Counted from the stretch's first letter, positions 1 to 11,233 are shown. The stretch: DNA of 64,000 nucleotides from Dichetophora obliterata (GCA_963920525.1 OY986435.1:94871083-94935082), one strand, 5' to 3'. The notes: a model not told the origin generated them from the letters alone. A program made the numbers and translations.

Positions 1-235
1 AAACACGTTCGTAAGTAGCACTAGATTCAAGCATATCAGTAATCACAAAGCAACCTGCATATAAATATTCAAGCAAGCAAAAAACCAGGAATCAAATTGA
101 TCACATTTCGATCGACGGAAGGCACTCTTCCAGTGTATTGGCTGTACGCACGATCCGTGGTGCAAACATTGAATGAGATCACTATCTTGTCGCAGGCAAG
201 ATCCGTACTCGTCTGTGCGCTGCTAAGGAGTGATA

Positions 236-601
236 CAAAGAGAAGAGGAGGGAAGAGAGACGTATGTTAAGAGACGACGTACGTAAAGAGAGGCAGAAAA
301 GCGCGAGCAGGAAAAGATTGAGATGTTTGGTGACAGAAATGAGGCTCGAAAATGTTTCGAAAAAATAAGACGCCTTGCCGATGGTTTTAAAACCGGGGCT
401 TCTTCCTGCACGGATGAAAAGGGGAATCTAGTGACAGATGTCCAGACTACACTGACGTTATGAAGGGAACACTTCTCTAAGCTTCTAAATGACAACGCTG
501 AAAACAATTCCGCCAATAGAGATGATATTCCGGAAACCTCAATTACGGATGACAACGTCGAGGTTCCGCTGCCTAAACAAACCTATTGTATGAATTATTA
601 A
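236..601 (+). pseudogene. LINE ORF2 fragment (linker before the reverse transcriptase), broken
   Basis: Read on the plus strand from about 287, the translation gives a basic Arg/Lys/Glu-rich stretch, then EMFGDRNEARKCFEKIRRL, GFKTGASSCTDEKGNLVTD and REHFSKLLND. This order (a charged helix, an F-x-K-I pair, a GFKP-like patch with D-x-x-GNL-x-TD, then W/REHF-x-x-LLN) is typical of the segment between endonuclease and reverse transcriptase in Jockey/R1/CR1-type non-LTR retrotransposons. A TGA at 461-463 sits where these proteins usually have Trp, and the frame is also closed upstream at 284-286. No RT catalytic motif is present, so this is a short relic. The lineage assignment is from pattern memory only. 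Confidence 0.6.
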
Positions 602-1817
602 AAAATTTCTTTTTTTTTATTCAAAACGTATGAATAAATAAATAAAGATGTACATGTTTGGATGGGTTTTGGGCTCCATTAATTTTCTAAACATATTCCA
701 GAACCTCCCTGGCAATATAAGCACGTGTCGCGAAAAAATCCAGAAAATTAATTCTCAAAATAGGTGGCCGTCTGTTAAAAACGTGAATTTGAAGAAGTAT
801 AAAATAAATGTTTCAAATCAAGTTTCCTATAAAACTTTAGTCATAAAAAAACGTTTCACCATAAGATATTCTAATGTAAAAGCGTTTTCTTAACAAGAAT
901 TAAAAAGCAGTTGCAAATTAATTTTACTTTGTTTTCTTCTTAATTACCTTAAAACATAAATTTGCTTATTGTCCAAGTTCATATGCGTCGTTGGCTTAAA
1001 TGCCCCTTACCATCTGTTGCTCCGAAGAATGATCTTCGACTAATACGGGTAGCATTCCTCAATTTCTCGTACGAATAACTTCGTACTTTCTTCCATTACA
1101 TTCGTAGTATTTACTAATGGCTTCGTACTATTTAGTATTAGTTGAGTTTAAAATATTTACAACCGAAATCTTTCAGCCTGATTTGTTGAACAATTACCAA
1201 ATATAAGGAAATGTATGATTGCAAGGTGTCCGTAGTATACTGAAAGAGTACGTGGCCCGTAAGCTAAAAAACCGTGGTACGTATTGAAAAGTGCCTGTGA
1301 AACAAGGGTAAATGAAATGGTATCGTAACTTATCACTGCGACGGGTACAACTTATGCTTGGTTTTCTCTATGTCATTTATATGATAACACAAAAGTTTAT
1401 TACCTGAAATATCACCTTAATAAAACTCTAGAACACTCTAGAACATAGCTCTATTTAATAATTTATTTGTTTTTAATTTTCCAAGTTTGCCAAAGTTAGA
1501 AAAAATGACAACATGTTGTTGTTTTCAATTTGATTGACAACAACTGACCACTGAAAATGACACAGTGAAAACCAAGCATTACTATTTAAAAATGCATGCA
1601 TGGTTTAGCTATAAATATACCTTAAATGAAGTATTGTTGAGTTCTCTTCAAAATATATTAACATATATAATGAACATATCGTCATATTAAATCAAAAAAG
1701 CCGTAAGTTACAATAAATACAAAGTCGACTTTTTGATTGATTATTGATGCACCTTATCAAAATACATGTTCCTGCTAAATTTTATAATCCTACAAAACTA
1801 AAAACGACGTTTTTATT
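602..1817. other. AT-rich spacer, no gene seen
   Basis: There is no convincing coding frame, RNA gene or terminal repeat here. The short open frame at 648-893 is lysine/asparagine-rich and has no recognisable motif. Between about 1065 and 1135 the word TTCGTA recurs several times, and CTCTAGAACA is repeated in tandem near 1430. Confidence 0.5.
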
Positions 1818-2397
1818 AAAAAAAGACACAGTTTCGATAGTATCGTAAGTATAGACGTAGAATTCCTTTTTATACTGTAATAGAGAAAAATTCTGGTTAT
1901 TTTATGTATATTCTTCAAAACATTTTTAAAGTATTTCATCTTCTAAATAAAAATTATTCAAAAACAAATTTGTTGTTGTTGTCCTTCTTTAAACTTACCT
2001 AATCTAAAAAGCTCACAATTAAATTCATGTAAAAATTTGTTTTGTTTTATAAAAAGTTTTCGTTTGATATATATGGTGATGAATTTGTTGTTCTTTTTCA
2101 TTTGTTTTGTTGGTTAAAACTAAATGTAATTCAAAGTTACGTTTATTTAATGGAAATAAATATGGGTTAATTTGAATTATTTATTTTTCCTGTAGTAAAA
2201 AGCATATACATATATGTATATTTTAAAAGTAATTTAAAATTAAAATTTTAGTTAACAAAATAAATTTTTAATATGAAAAGAATATAATGCATAATAAAAA
2301 TAGTTGGAATTTATTATGGTATTTAAAAAATAAATGTAGTTTTTAAAGCACAACGCATGCTTTGACGCATGCGCAAATTTGCGTAGTAGTATACATA

Positions 2398-3470
2398 TTG
2401 GGGGTTGGAATTAGTTTTAAAGGTTTTCTAAGAGATGGCGTAACTATCAATAGATCGCATCGGGCACACCTATGCTCCATCGATTTCTACTTGTGAGTAC
2501 TGGTTCCGTCAATTTAAAAGTGGTGATTTTAATACGGAAGACAAAGAGCGTCCGGGCCAGCCGAAAAAGTTTGAAGATGAGGAATTGGAGGCTTTGCTCG
2601 ATGAAGACCCGTGTCAAACCCTTCAAGAATTGTCAGAATCATTGGGAGTCAACTTATCAACGGTCGGCAAACGCTTGAAGGCCATGGGAATGATTCAAAA
2701 GCAAGGAAATTGGGTGCCGTACCAGTTGAAGCCGAGAGACGTTGAACGGCGATTTTGCATGTGCGAACAACTGCTTCAACGGCATAAAAGGAAGAGTTTT
2801 TTGCATCGTATTGTCACTGGCGATGAAAAGTGGATCCATTACGATAATCCTAAGCGAAAAAAATCGTGGGGACCACCCGGCCATGCATCAACATCGAGGG
2901 CCAAGCCGAATATTCATGGCGCCAAGCTTATGCTGTGTATTTGGTGGGATCAGAAGAGTGTCGTGTACTATGAGCTGCTAAAACCTAACGAAACCATCAC
3001 TGGGGAACGCTACCAACAACAATTGATGCAATTGAGCCGAGCATTAAAGGTTAAACGGCCGGAATATGCCAAAAGACACGACAAAGTGGTTTTTCAACAT
3101 GACAACGCACGGCCACATGTTGCAAGAACCGTCAAGGAAACGTTGGAGGCGCTGAATTGGGATGTGCTACCCCACCAGCCTTATAGCCCAGACATAGCCC
3201 CTTCCGACTACCACCTATTCAGATCGATGACGCATGGCTTGGCTGAGCAGCGCTTCACTTCTTACGAGGATACCAAAAAATGGGTCGATTCGTGGATTGC
3301 CTCAAAAGACGAATCGTTCTTCCGGCGCGGAATCCATATGCTGCCAGAAAGATGGGAAAATGTTGTAGCTAACGATGGACAATACTTTGAATAATATACA
3401 TTGTACCGTTGTTTCTAAATAAATGCTCAAAAACCGAAAAAAAACCTTTAAAATTAATTCCAACCCCCAA
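2398..3470 (+). mobile_element. mariner transposon (mauritiana-type), 1,073 bp, TA-flanked
   Basis: The ends are 30-bp inverted repeats with one mismatch (2398-2427 and 3441-3470), starting TTGGGGGTTGGAATTA. A TA dinucleotide lies on each side (2396-2397 and 3471-3472). The other arm of the surrounding inverted repeat carries the uninterrupted site with one TA at 5768-5769, which defines both the element borders and the target. The element is shorter than typical full-length mariners of about 1.3 kb, consistent with a deletion in its 5' part. Confidence 0.93.
2435..3394 (+). pseudogene. mariner transposase, N-terminally deleted, with an early stop codon
   Basis: The frame opens with ATG at 2435, meets TAA at codon 3 (2441-2443), and is then open to 3394. 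The protein resembles Mos1-type mariner transposases. WFRQFKSGDF and a second helix-turn-helix (LSESLGVNLSTVGKRL) precede the catalytic domain. Counting from the ATG at 2585, the triad is D80 (VTGDEKW), D173 (FQHDNARPH) and D208 (APSDYHLF), giving the D,D34D spacing of mariner, and the WVPHEL-like linker is present as WVPYQL. About 319 codons remain against roughly 345 in intact relatives; the missing part is the first DNA-binding helices. The catalytic core is intact, but the early stop and lost N-terminus should prevent a normal product unless translation starts internally at 2585. Confidence 0.9.
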
Positions 3471-3770
3471 TACATGCTGAAAATAAACATTCGTTTTATT
3501 CGTACTCCAACTCATGGCAGAATAACCAGGTAGGGCCGACTTGGAGAGGAATGAATTAGAAAGCAGAGAAAAGCGAGCTAGTTGTCAAATACAGATGTTC
3601 ATGTCGAGTAAAAATTAAGAACATCTAAAAAAATTTCAGCTAACTGAACCAACAACAATTACCAAGCAAATCTAAAACAACGACGCACAGAAAAGAGCAA
3701 GATCACATCGGTTGAGCAGCGTTAGAGGGGATGAACCGAATCGCCCACAGAAAATAAACAGAACTTTGCT

Positions 3771-3992
3771 TACTATGTCCCGCTTTTCACTCGTTATACA
3801 CGAAAATTCTCGATCTTGCGGCGAAAGCAATTATTACTCTGGTAGTAAGATCTCTTTATCCCGTTTTTCACTCGGCAATAATTGCCTTTTCCGCAAGCAG
3901 TTTGTGTATTATTCGCCCGCATGAGGGGGTTTACGAAAGTCCCCTTTAAACCCGAGTAGTCCACAGATTACTTTCGCAAAAGCAATTATTGC
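3771..3992 (+). repeat. Clustered GCAAT(T/A)ATTGC palindromic words
   Basis: Within the left arm and just beyond it, the word GCAATTATTAC (3827-3837), its near-palindromic relative GGCAATAATTGCC (3874-3886) and GCAATTATTGC (3982-3992) recur. Each lies near a CGCAA or GCGAAAG word. A second word, TCCCGYTTTTCACTCG, occurs twice (about 3778 and 3859). The equivalent cluster is present in the right arm near 5350-5460. The spacing suggests protein-binding sites, but no function can be assigned from sequence alone. Confidence 0.4.
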
Positions 3993-4079
3993 TCATAGAA
4001 TTGCCGAGTAAAAAACGGCCCTTTGCAGCGCATGCAGAACCAAAACAACAATATCAGCAGCTAGAAGCAACGTTGCCAT

Positions 4080-4560
4080 TTATGTTGGAAAAATTCCATT
4101 CGTGGTAATTTTTAATTGCCCTTAGGAATTTTTGTTTTTGGGAAATCCTATTAAATATTTTAATTCAGCGTGGTATTTTTTAATTGGCGTGGGAGTTCAG
4201 TGGCGTATTTTTTGAATTTCCGTAGGAGTTTGGTAATATTCTTCTTAAATTTTTTTTTCTTTTTAGTAAGCAAAATTTCGTTGTGATATTTCTAAATATT
4301 TTTTAAATTGTTTGTGCATATGGGACTTATTGTGGTATTTTTAATGCGAATGAGATTTTTGTGGCAATTTTAAATGCATATGGAGTTTGTGGTGGTATTT
4401 TTAAAACGCGTGGTATTTTTGTGGTAATTTTAAATGATCGTGGGATTTTTTGATATTTTTTATTGTGGTAGAAACTTTTTTGTTTATGTTTACCATGGTA
4501 ATTTTTGTTGTATTTAATTTATTTTACTGTGAAAAAATAAACTTTTTGTCGGAATTGTTT
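4080..4560. repeat. Degenerate short-period repeat, GTGGTATTTTT-like
   Basis: The phrase [GT]GTGGTATTTTTAA or a close variant recurs about every 30-45 bp between roughly 4100 and 4450, alternating with TGGGAGTTT/TGGGATTTT words. This looks like an old, heavily diverged tandem repeat. Confidence 0.45.
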
Positions 4561-5084
4561 TAAATTTTAACTGGGAACCTTGGCTAGTAGTAATACATTT
4601 TTTTGTAGCCACATACTGGCTCTCTAGCTACATGCATCTGTATTCTCTATTGTATTACAACCCAACATGCCATGAATGTCACTGTGCCAGCTAAACGGTA
4701 CTTAAAACGGCAGCGTCTGACTTGCTGGTATGAAAACGACAGGTTTCTGTACCTTTAAGCCGTTGTCTATATAATTGTAAAGTCCTTTTTTATATTTATC
4801 AAGAATCGAATTGAAATTTATGTCATATTCGCTTGATGTGTCGTTTGTTCTTGTCCTTTTTCCCTCTCTTTTTCACCCGTTCGCCAAAAATCGCTGAAAT
4901 AACCATTGAATCTGGTATTGAAATCAAGGTAGTGCAGTTGAGTTGCCGTTTATTGTTTAGTTTATTGTTGCAACTTAATAAAAACCATTTCAAGAAAAGG
5001 TTACAATTGTTTAACAACAAATAAAATTAATATACAACTTAAAGTTTTCTATATGACCTTGTTATTTATTGTGTTGATTTTCTA

Positions 5085-5172
5085 TGATTTAAATACAAAT
5101 TCTAATTGTTTGATAGTTTAAATCATTCTTGATTTTAAATACAAATTCTAGTTGTTTGATTGTTTAAAATCG
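5085..5172. repeat. Two-copy tandem duplication (about 46 bp)
   Basis: GATTTAAATACAAATTCTAA followed by TTGTTTGAT and a TTTAAATC end is repeated immediately downstream with a few substitutions. Confidence 0.65.
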
Positions 5173-5309
5173 TTTATTGAGTTAAGGTCAGGTTAGAACA
5201 ATTAGTTTCTCTAACGAATTTTTTTCAAAGAAACAACAGCAACAACATTTTCAATATGAAAAGAAAAAAAAACATCACTACTGATTAATTAGTTAGCTGA
5301 TTAGCTGAA

Positions 5310-6256
5310 GCCCCCTCATGCGGGCGAATAATCCACAAACTGCTTGCGGAAAAGGCAATTATTGCCGAGTGAAAAACGGGATAAAGAGATCTTACTACCA
5401 GAGCAATAATTGCTTTCGCCGCAAGCTCGAGAATTTTCGTGTTTAACGAGTGAAAAGCGGGACATAGTAAGCAAAGTTCTGTTTATTTTCTGTGGGCGAT
5501 TCGGCTCATCCCCTCTAACGCTGCTCAACCGATGTGATCTTGCTCTTTTCTGTGCGTCGTTGTTTTAGATTTGCTTGGTAATTGTTGTTGGTTCAGTTAG
5601 CTGAAATTTTTTTAGATGTTCTTAATTTTTACTCGACATGAACAGCTGTATTTGACAACTAGCTCGCTTTTCTCTGCTTTCTAATTCATTCCTCTCCAAG
5701 TCGGCCCTACCTGGTTATTCTGCCGTGAGTTGGAGTACGAATAAAACGAATGTTTATTTTCAGCATGTATGTATACTACTACGCAAATTTGCGCATGCGT
5801 CAAAGCATGCGTTGTGCTTTAAAAACTACATTTATTTTTTAAACACCATAATAAATTCCAACTATTTTTATTATGCATTATATTCTTTTCATATTAAAAA
5901 TTTATTTTGTTAACTAAAATTTTAATTTTAAATTACTTTTAAAATATACATATATGTATATGCTTTTTACTACAGGAAAAATAAATAATTCAAACTAACC
6001 CATATTTATTTCCATTAAATAAACGTAACTTTGAATTACATTTAGTTTTAACCAACAAAACAAATGAAAAAGAACAACAAATTCATCACCATATATATCA
6101 AACGAAAACTTTTTATAAAACAAAACAAATTGAAGAATATACATAATATACAAAATATGAAGAATATACATAAAATAAACAGAATTTTTCTCTATTACAG
6201 TATAAAAAGGAATTCTACGTCTATACTTACGATACTATCGAAACTGTGTCTTTTTT
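5310..6256 (-). repeat. Right arm of the 1-kb inverted repeat (mariner-free)
   Basis: This is the reverse complement of the left arm at 1818-3927 without the mariner. The target TA of that insertion is intact at 5768-5769. The arm ends abruptly at about 6256, exactly where the next snapback element begins. Confidence 0.85.
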
Positions 6257-6935
6257 AAATGTTTTCATATGCAATTCCATGTGGAATAAAGAAAAAATTA
6301 AGATTTTTTTTCAAAAAATTTTCAGTTTAATAAGGGTATTTACCTCAAATTACTTGAATAACTCAGGGGGACAAAATTTTTATTTTTGGATTTTCCCAGC
6401 AATATTTGTATTATTTTCTTTTTTCTAGCATCACCAGTTTTTGAGATAAACGTCAGTGAAATCCTTCAATGAAAACTTAAGTGAAATTTTATTATATCAA
6501 AATTTGTTCAAAAAATTCAACGAGTTGAAATGCGGGAAGTTAAATCTACGTGAAAAAGTTATTAAAACAATGTCAACCAGAAGCGTGTACAAATTATACC
6601 TTCTTGGATATAACCAACTTCTTCTTGGTGCAGGGTTATCTAAGGTATATGGCCTTAAATAAACTTAACTTAAATAAACATAAAAAACATAAAAACTTAT
6701 AATGAAACGTTTAAATTTCAAAGAAGCTTATCTCAAAAACTGGTGATGCTAGAAAAAAAGTAATAATAGTTTTGAAATCAGCGCACCATGATTAGAAAAT
6801 AATATAAATATTGCTGGGAAAATCCAAAAATAAAAATTTTGTCCTCCTGAGTTATTCAAGTAATTTGAGGTGAATACCCTTATTAAACTGAAAATTTTTT
6901 GGAAAAAACAAAATGAGATTGCAAATGAAAATACT
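6257..6935. mobile_element. Snapback (foldback-type) element, arms about 190 bp
   Basis: The segment 6257-6445 is repeated in inverted orientation at about 6725-6935. Matching landmarks are TTTCAGTTTAATAAGGGTAT (from 6321) against its complement near 6880-6900, and GCATCACCAGTTTTTGAGAT against its complement near 6730-6750. The loop is about 280 bp. Both arms translate to the same hydrophobic string ending NNSGGQNFYFWIFPA, but I read this as a by-product of the inverted repeat. No flanking duplication was found. Confidence 0.7.
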
Positions 6936-7384
6936 ACAAAAAAATTTTTTTCTTTCATGCACTTGTGCAAACTTTAAGCCGTGTGCACACGGGTTTATAT
7001 GCATCCGATCTTACTAAAGTTTTACGCATCTGTATTCTCTATTGTATTTATCTTTCTGAAAATAAACAAAACCAATAACGAACTTAAAAAACGAAAACAT
7101 CTAATGTGTGTTTATATATGTACAGTTTACATATATATTAAAAACAACAACCACAACAAAAACAGCAAAACTGCAAACGACACGATGCGAACCAAACGAA
7201 CAACAGCATAAGCAGCTACTGAAGCAGCTTGTGTTTTTCGCATGCGAATATATGAAATTTTTTTCTTTTAGGATCTTGCTTCTTCTTAGACTTTATTAAA
7301 TAAGTGGCACAATCCAAAGATAGATAGATATTCGTTTTATTCGTTCTCTAACTGATATTTTGGCATATATTTGTTCTTTGTACG
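6936..7384. other. AT-rich spacer with a CAA-rich tract
   Basis: No gene is seen. 7141-7210 is rich in CAA/AAC words. The word GCATCTGTATTCTCTATTG at 7026 is shared with 4634, and ATTCGTTTTATTCGT at 7329 echoes the inverted-repeat arms (3489). Confidence 0.45.
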
Positions 7385-7512
7385 ATGAATATTAAAGGCT
7401 GTAGGTATACCCAAAGTGTCAACTAAGCCTCCTTAATGTGTTTCAAAAAAATTATGAAAATGACCCCCATACAAATTGCGCTGTAAGACGTAATTCTACG
7501 TCAAAAATCCTA
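7385..7512 (+). repeat. Dispersed repeat copy, related to 26378-26430
   Basis: TGAATATTAAAGGCT and GCGCTGTAAGAYGTAATT followed by TACGTCAAA occur in the same order here and at 26378-26430. The intervening part is shorter there. This is a direct-orientation pair of an unclassified dispersed repeat. Confidence 0.55.
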
Positions 7513-7626
7513 AAAATACCTACAATTTTCGAGAGCAAGACCACCGGCCTTGCCTTAAGTGCCTATGAACATTCATGTCTCAATTCGCAATTAAAATCTA
7601 CACCTAAAACAATTGACATCTTGTGA

Positions 7627-8110
7627 CATGATACAAAGAGCTACAGGTAAAGTATTCCCGGCGCAACAAACAAAATTTACTGCGCACCTCGTCATCGGTG
7701 CTCGTCAAATGTGACACTTGATGAATACATTCAAAAGAAAATGTAGAAAAGTGACAAAGATAGCAAAATGAAAACGAAAAAACAGTCAAAATTCTGTCAA
7801 GCACATCAAGCAACGTAGCCGCTTTTTGTGTAAATCGGTAAAAAGGGGAAAAAGCACCCCTACAAAATATGCAAATTTTTCTTCACAAACACTACTTAAA
7901 AATATATTTACTTTATTTTGGACATGTGCTTTATATAACAATATTTATTTCATATCAGTAAAACAAGTTTTCATAAGAAAATGTAGGCATTTTAAAATCT
8001 TTATACCCTATGAATAAATTGTGACTACGTTTTAACCAAGGAGCACCTTGCACGTCACAGCAAAGATGGCGGACATGCGCAATACTTTATCTGTAGTTCT
8101 TTGTATCATG
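7627..8110. mobile_element. P-like miniature element (484 bp) with direct flanking repeat
   Basis: The ends are 30-bp inverted repeats with two mismatches (7627-7656 and 8081-8110), starting CATGATACAAAGA. The word ATCTTGTGA flanks both sides (7618-7626 and 8111-8119); its last 8 bp would be the 8-bp duplication typical of P and hAT elements, with one extra matching base, or it could be a 9-bp duplication as in Mutator-like elements. The CATGAT start and roughly 31-bp repeat length are like those of the Drosophila P element. No transposase is encoded. Confidence 0.82.
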
Positions 8111-8119
8111 ATCTTGTGA

Positions 8120-9075
8120 TAATGTTCAATCCGTTCAATGGAGCCTTGCTACTTTTGTTGTTTGGATAGCTTATGCACAGTGGGTCTGTTCGGAAATGCA
8201 TCGTACTTCAAATCGTTGTGTATCATAGCTTCACGCATTCACAGTAGAATATGTAGAATAGCTAATGCACAATCCTTTTAATATAGTCTTGTCATTGAAT
8301 ATTTTAATAATGAATATTTATATTGAATGAACCAAGTAACTTAACGAAGGTGTTTGGATAAGATTGAAGCTTGCTGGACTATCAATCGAAAGGGTGCAGG
8401 TCGATTTTCATTGCTGTCACAGAAATATTTTGAAATTTTTATTCTCTTGTTGTAATTGACGCAATCAAAAAACAACAACAATTCTAAGAAAAATTTATGG
8501 AAAAAAGTGTCGTTTTTGAAAATTCACTCAAGCAAATCACAAAACGAGGCGTAAGAAGCTTCGCTTCAAAAATTTCTAAAATCCCTAAGTTTGAGCGCAA
8601 CTTACAATTACAGTTACAATTTAGAAAGTTTTTTGACTCTCCCGTAAAATTTTATGATTGCAGCTTACGGCTTTTTGATTTAATATGAAGATATTTAAAA
8701 AATTGTATCTGCCTAGGGGGGCTAGTTTCCCCCTTCCGCTCCTGCGGACGCCCATGGATATAGTTCATGCAATAATTTGGGTTAACTTATACACGGAAGG
8801 GTTTTGTTTTTTGTGTCGAATATGACCGAATAAGTTCTCAATAGGATCTTGATAGCATTCTTCATAAATAAAACCAGTCATCGTATTTTTTGTAAAAACA
8901 AATTTGACGACATTTATTGTTTGAACAAGTCCATTCAAGCCATATAAGATTTTTGTCTTAACAACGTAGGGAATGTCGAGACACTTAAACTTTTTTCTCA
9001 GTTTTTCCTAAACAAATCAAAATCTCGAGATATTTTCGATCGAAATTTAGTCACTTTTAGACCCATTTTGTAGTC
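8120..9075. other. No gene seen
   Basis: AT-rich sequence with one short lysine-rich open frame at 8497-8688 that matches nothing I recognise. A small GC-richer patch lies near 8710-8755. Confidence 0.5.
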
Positions 9076-9149
9076 GGCCTTTGTAGTCTAGTGGAGAGTG
9101 TGCTAGACTATCAACCCAGAGGTCCCTGGTTCGAATCCGGGCTCGGTCA
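9076..9149 (+). tRNA. tRNA-like sequence (pseudo-tRNA or head of a tRNA-derived SINE)
   Basis: An A-box-like TAGTCTAGTGG (about 9084) and a perfect B box GGTTCGAATCC (9128-9138) have tRNA spacing. The T-arm closes (CCTGG/CCGGG around TTCGAAT), and a discriminator A follows at 9149. The acceptor stem is poor: the 5' strand GGCCTTT pairs with CTCGGTC at only about four of seven positions. The anticodon stem also mispairs, so no identity can be assigned (a CTATCAA loop would give ATC). A T-run follows at 9156. This is probably not a functional tRNA. Confidence 0.5.
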
Positions 9150-10581
9150 TGGTTCTTTTCACTTTCTTTGTTCTTTTATACGTTTAAGAATTATGGAAAA
9201 CTTAAAATCCACAAATAAATTGTGGAAAATGTGAAATCAAAAGAGAGAAACACAACTAAGGGCTGGAAATGCTTGCCGAGGTTAAGGCATAACACTAGCC
9301 TCGGTTAAAAGCAACTCAAATTGTCGCTCACGGTTGTTTCGCCAAATCAATAATAAACGTATTAAGAAGGTCAAATAAAGGTCATATATCAAAAATCTGA
9401 ATGCATCGATATTTTTATCTGATTTGGAAAAGTTGAGTATGCCGCTAAATTATACTACCAAAAATTAAGTTTACGTGTCTCGGCGTTTTTTGCGTCTTTT
9501 CAAAAGTTGAAAATTTCCCTTCAGTGTTATCTTGGATGATCCTATTATAAATTTTTTTTATATATTTCGTTAAGTTTTTTGGGAATTATTTCTGTAAAAC
9601 TTTCTGAGTTTATTCTACCCCTTGTGATCTTTAAGTTATATTGTGGAGGTGTGACCAGAAAGGGTTAGAATAATAAAATCCTATATTTTTATGTAAATCC
9701 AAATAAAAATTGGGATTGACAACAGCTCAGATACTGCTTCTCCTAATATGTATAAGCTTGAAGTACAGAAACAGTATTTGAAGCACCAGCAGGAAAGACT
9801 TGTGCTAGATCTTGTTAAATGTTTACATATTCTTCAGTTGAAGAATTTTAACATTCGCTGATTTGAAATTATGTATGTATTTTGAAAATTCCTTTAAAAA
9901 ATTATCTACTTGGTTTCTTTCAAAAAGGTCTCAATTTTATCTGAATTGAACAATATACAAATTAATAAAACACTTTTTTGTTTTTTTTTTTATAGTAATT
10001 CAACTTGTATTTTATAGATTTGATTTTATTCTGAAGAAAATATTTGATTTTATATTTTGATATTGTAACAAAAGAATTTAATAAAATTATTTAAAAAAAA
10101 AAACAACATAAAATTAAAAAATGCAATTAAGAAATAATCTTGAAAAATTTAATTCAAGAAAATTAATAAAGACCTCTTAAGCGACCACAATTCGGTGTAT
10201 TTTCATTTTGCTATAAGTTTTGGTCTAAAGAATATTTATTTCACATTGGTTGTTGTTGATTCAGTAGTCATCTTCTAATTGCTTATTCTTATGGAGTTAC
10301 TTTACGTTCAAGGATCTAAATAACCAATAAATGCTCTTCACAAGAAAATCAAACCTTCTCATTTGTTATGAGGTCCTGTTTTCTACTCAAATATTTCATT
10401 TAAATTTTTTCTTCAACAAAGAAATCGAAAGCTATTTGGATATACAAAATTAATGTTAGATAAAAAGAGAAAATAGTATTTAGTAGGTTTCAACCTCCTG
10501 AAAAACAATTTTTTCAATCACTATTAATCTAACTTGGTCGGCCGACTTGTTACTTGCTTGTAGAAACGCGTTCTGCGTAAT
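9150..10581. other. No gene seen; possible SINE body at the start
   Basis: The first 200 bp after the tRNA-like head could be the body of a SINE, including AAAATCCACAAATAAATTGTGG, a short hairpin. No second copy is in the window to test this. The rest is AT-rich with poly-T/A tracts and no coding signal. Confidence 0.4.
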
Positions 10582-11233
10582 AGGTATATTTATTTTGTCA
10601 CTCCGTTTGTAACGCCGATAAGAAGGCGTGGCAGGTTTAGAAAAGTATATAAAGTCAAATCTGGATATAACGAGCCCCCGAAATAGTGAACAACTCAAAA
10701 CAGTGAACGTTTTAGTAACTGACATTTCAAAGAATTAGAAGCAAAAAAGTACAAAAAAACAGAAAAAGTTTCAAAATTTAAGCCAAAACATCCATTTTTA
10801 AAAAAAATGAACAGGCCTTGCAAAAATTAGTTCACTACATCTAAACTCGACTGTATATTCTTGATCAGCATCACTTCCCGAGTCGATTTAGCAAAGGTCC
10901 GTTAGTCTGTACGTCCATCTGCGATCACGATAACAGCCGTAATTTTAGAGTTATAACAACATTCAATATATAATTTTTTTATTAAAAAATAGAGATCAAG
11001 TTCGAAAATGAGCCAAATCGGATAAAAACTACGCCTACATCCCATACAAAGTGGCATAACTAAAACGGTAAAATCTCTTTATATTCCACAAAAAAGTAAT
11101 TAAATGACTTGAAATTTTGCACACAAGCTTCAATATAAACTCTAAGTATCAAAATAATACAAAATTTAAAACTTGGAATATACTAAAATACGGCTGTGGT
11201 GGTATTTTATTATCAAGTCGAAGATAATTCAAC
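10582..11233 (-). repeat. Left arm of inverted dispersed repeat
   Basis: Reverse-complement landmarks match 11412-11928: TTTTGTCACTCCGTTTGTAA / CGCCGATAAGAAGGCGTGG (from 10593), GAGTCGATTTAGC (10880), CCGTAATTTT (10937), CCCATACAAAGTG (11041) and TCGAAGATAATTC (11218). The family has the GATCAGnAATATATATACTTT...CACTCCGTTTG...ATACCCCC layout, which I recall as a common dispersed fly sequence but cannot name. Confidence 0.7.

Larger units (their letters stand above)
1818..3927 (+). repeat. Left arm of a 1-kb inverted repeat (interrupted by mariner)
   Basis: This arm is the reverse complement of 5310-6256. Over 3473-3927 I count about seven substitutions in 455 bp against the other arm (roughly 1.5%). 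Near 1910-2030 the left arm has about 75 bp not present in the right arm. The 2398-3470 mariner is absent from the right arm. No target-site duplication or canonical terminal motif is visible at the outer edges, so it could be a foldback-type element, an inverted segmental duplication or a palindrome kept similar by conversion. Confidence 0.85.
3928..5309. other. Unique spacer between the 1-kb inverted arms
   Basis: About 1.38 kb of AT-rich DNA without a convincing gene. It contains the degenerate repeat at 4080-4560, a word shared with 7026-7048 (GCATCTGTATTCTCTATTG, here from 4634), and a tandem duplication at 5085-5172. Confidence 0.5.

Noticed and set aside
3712..3924. 70-codon open frame present in both arms of the 1-kb inverted repeat
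   Set aside because: It starts with TTG, and the differences between the arms are mostly amino-acid changing (about four against one silent), which is not the pattern of a conserved protein. The similarity follows from the DNA repeat.
6246..6970. Two similar hydrophobic peptides on opposite strands (NNSGGQNFYFWIFPA)
   Set aside because: They are the two arms of a snapback repeat read on opposite strands; no start or family support.
9076..9149. Functional tRNA gene
   Set aside because: The acceptor stem pairs at only about four of seven positions and the anticodon stem is mismatched.
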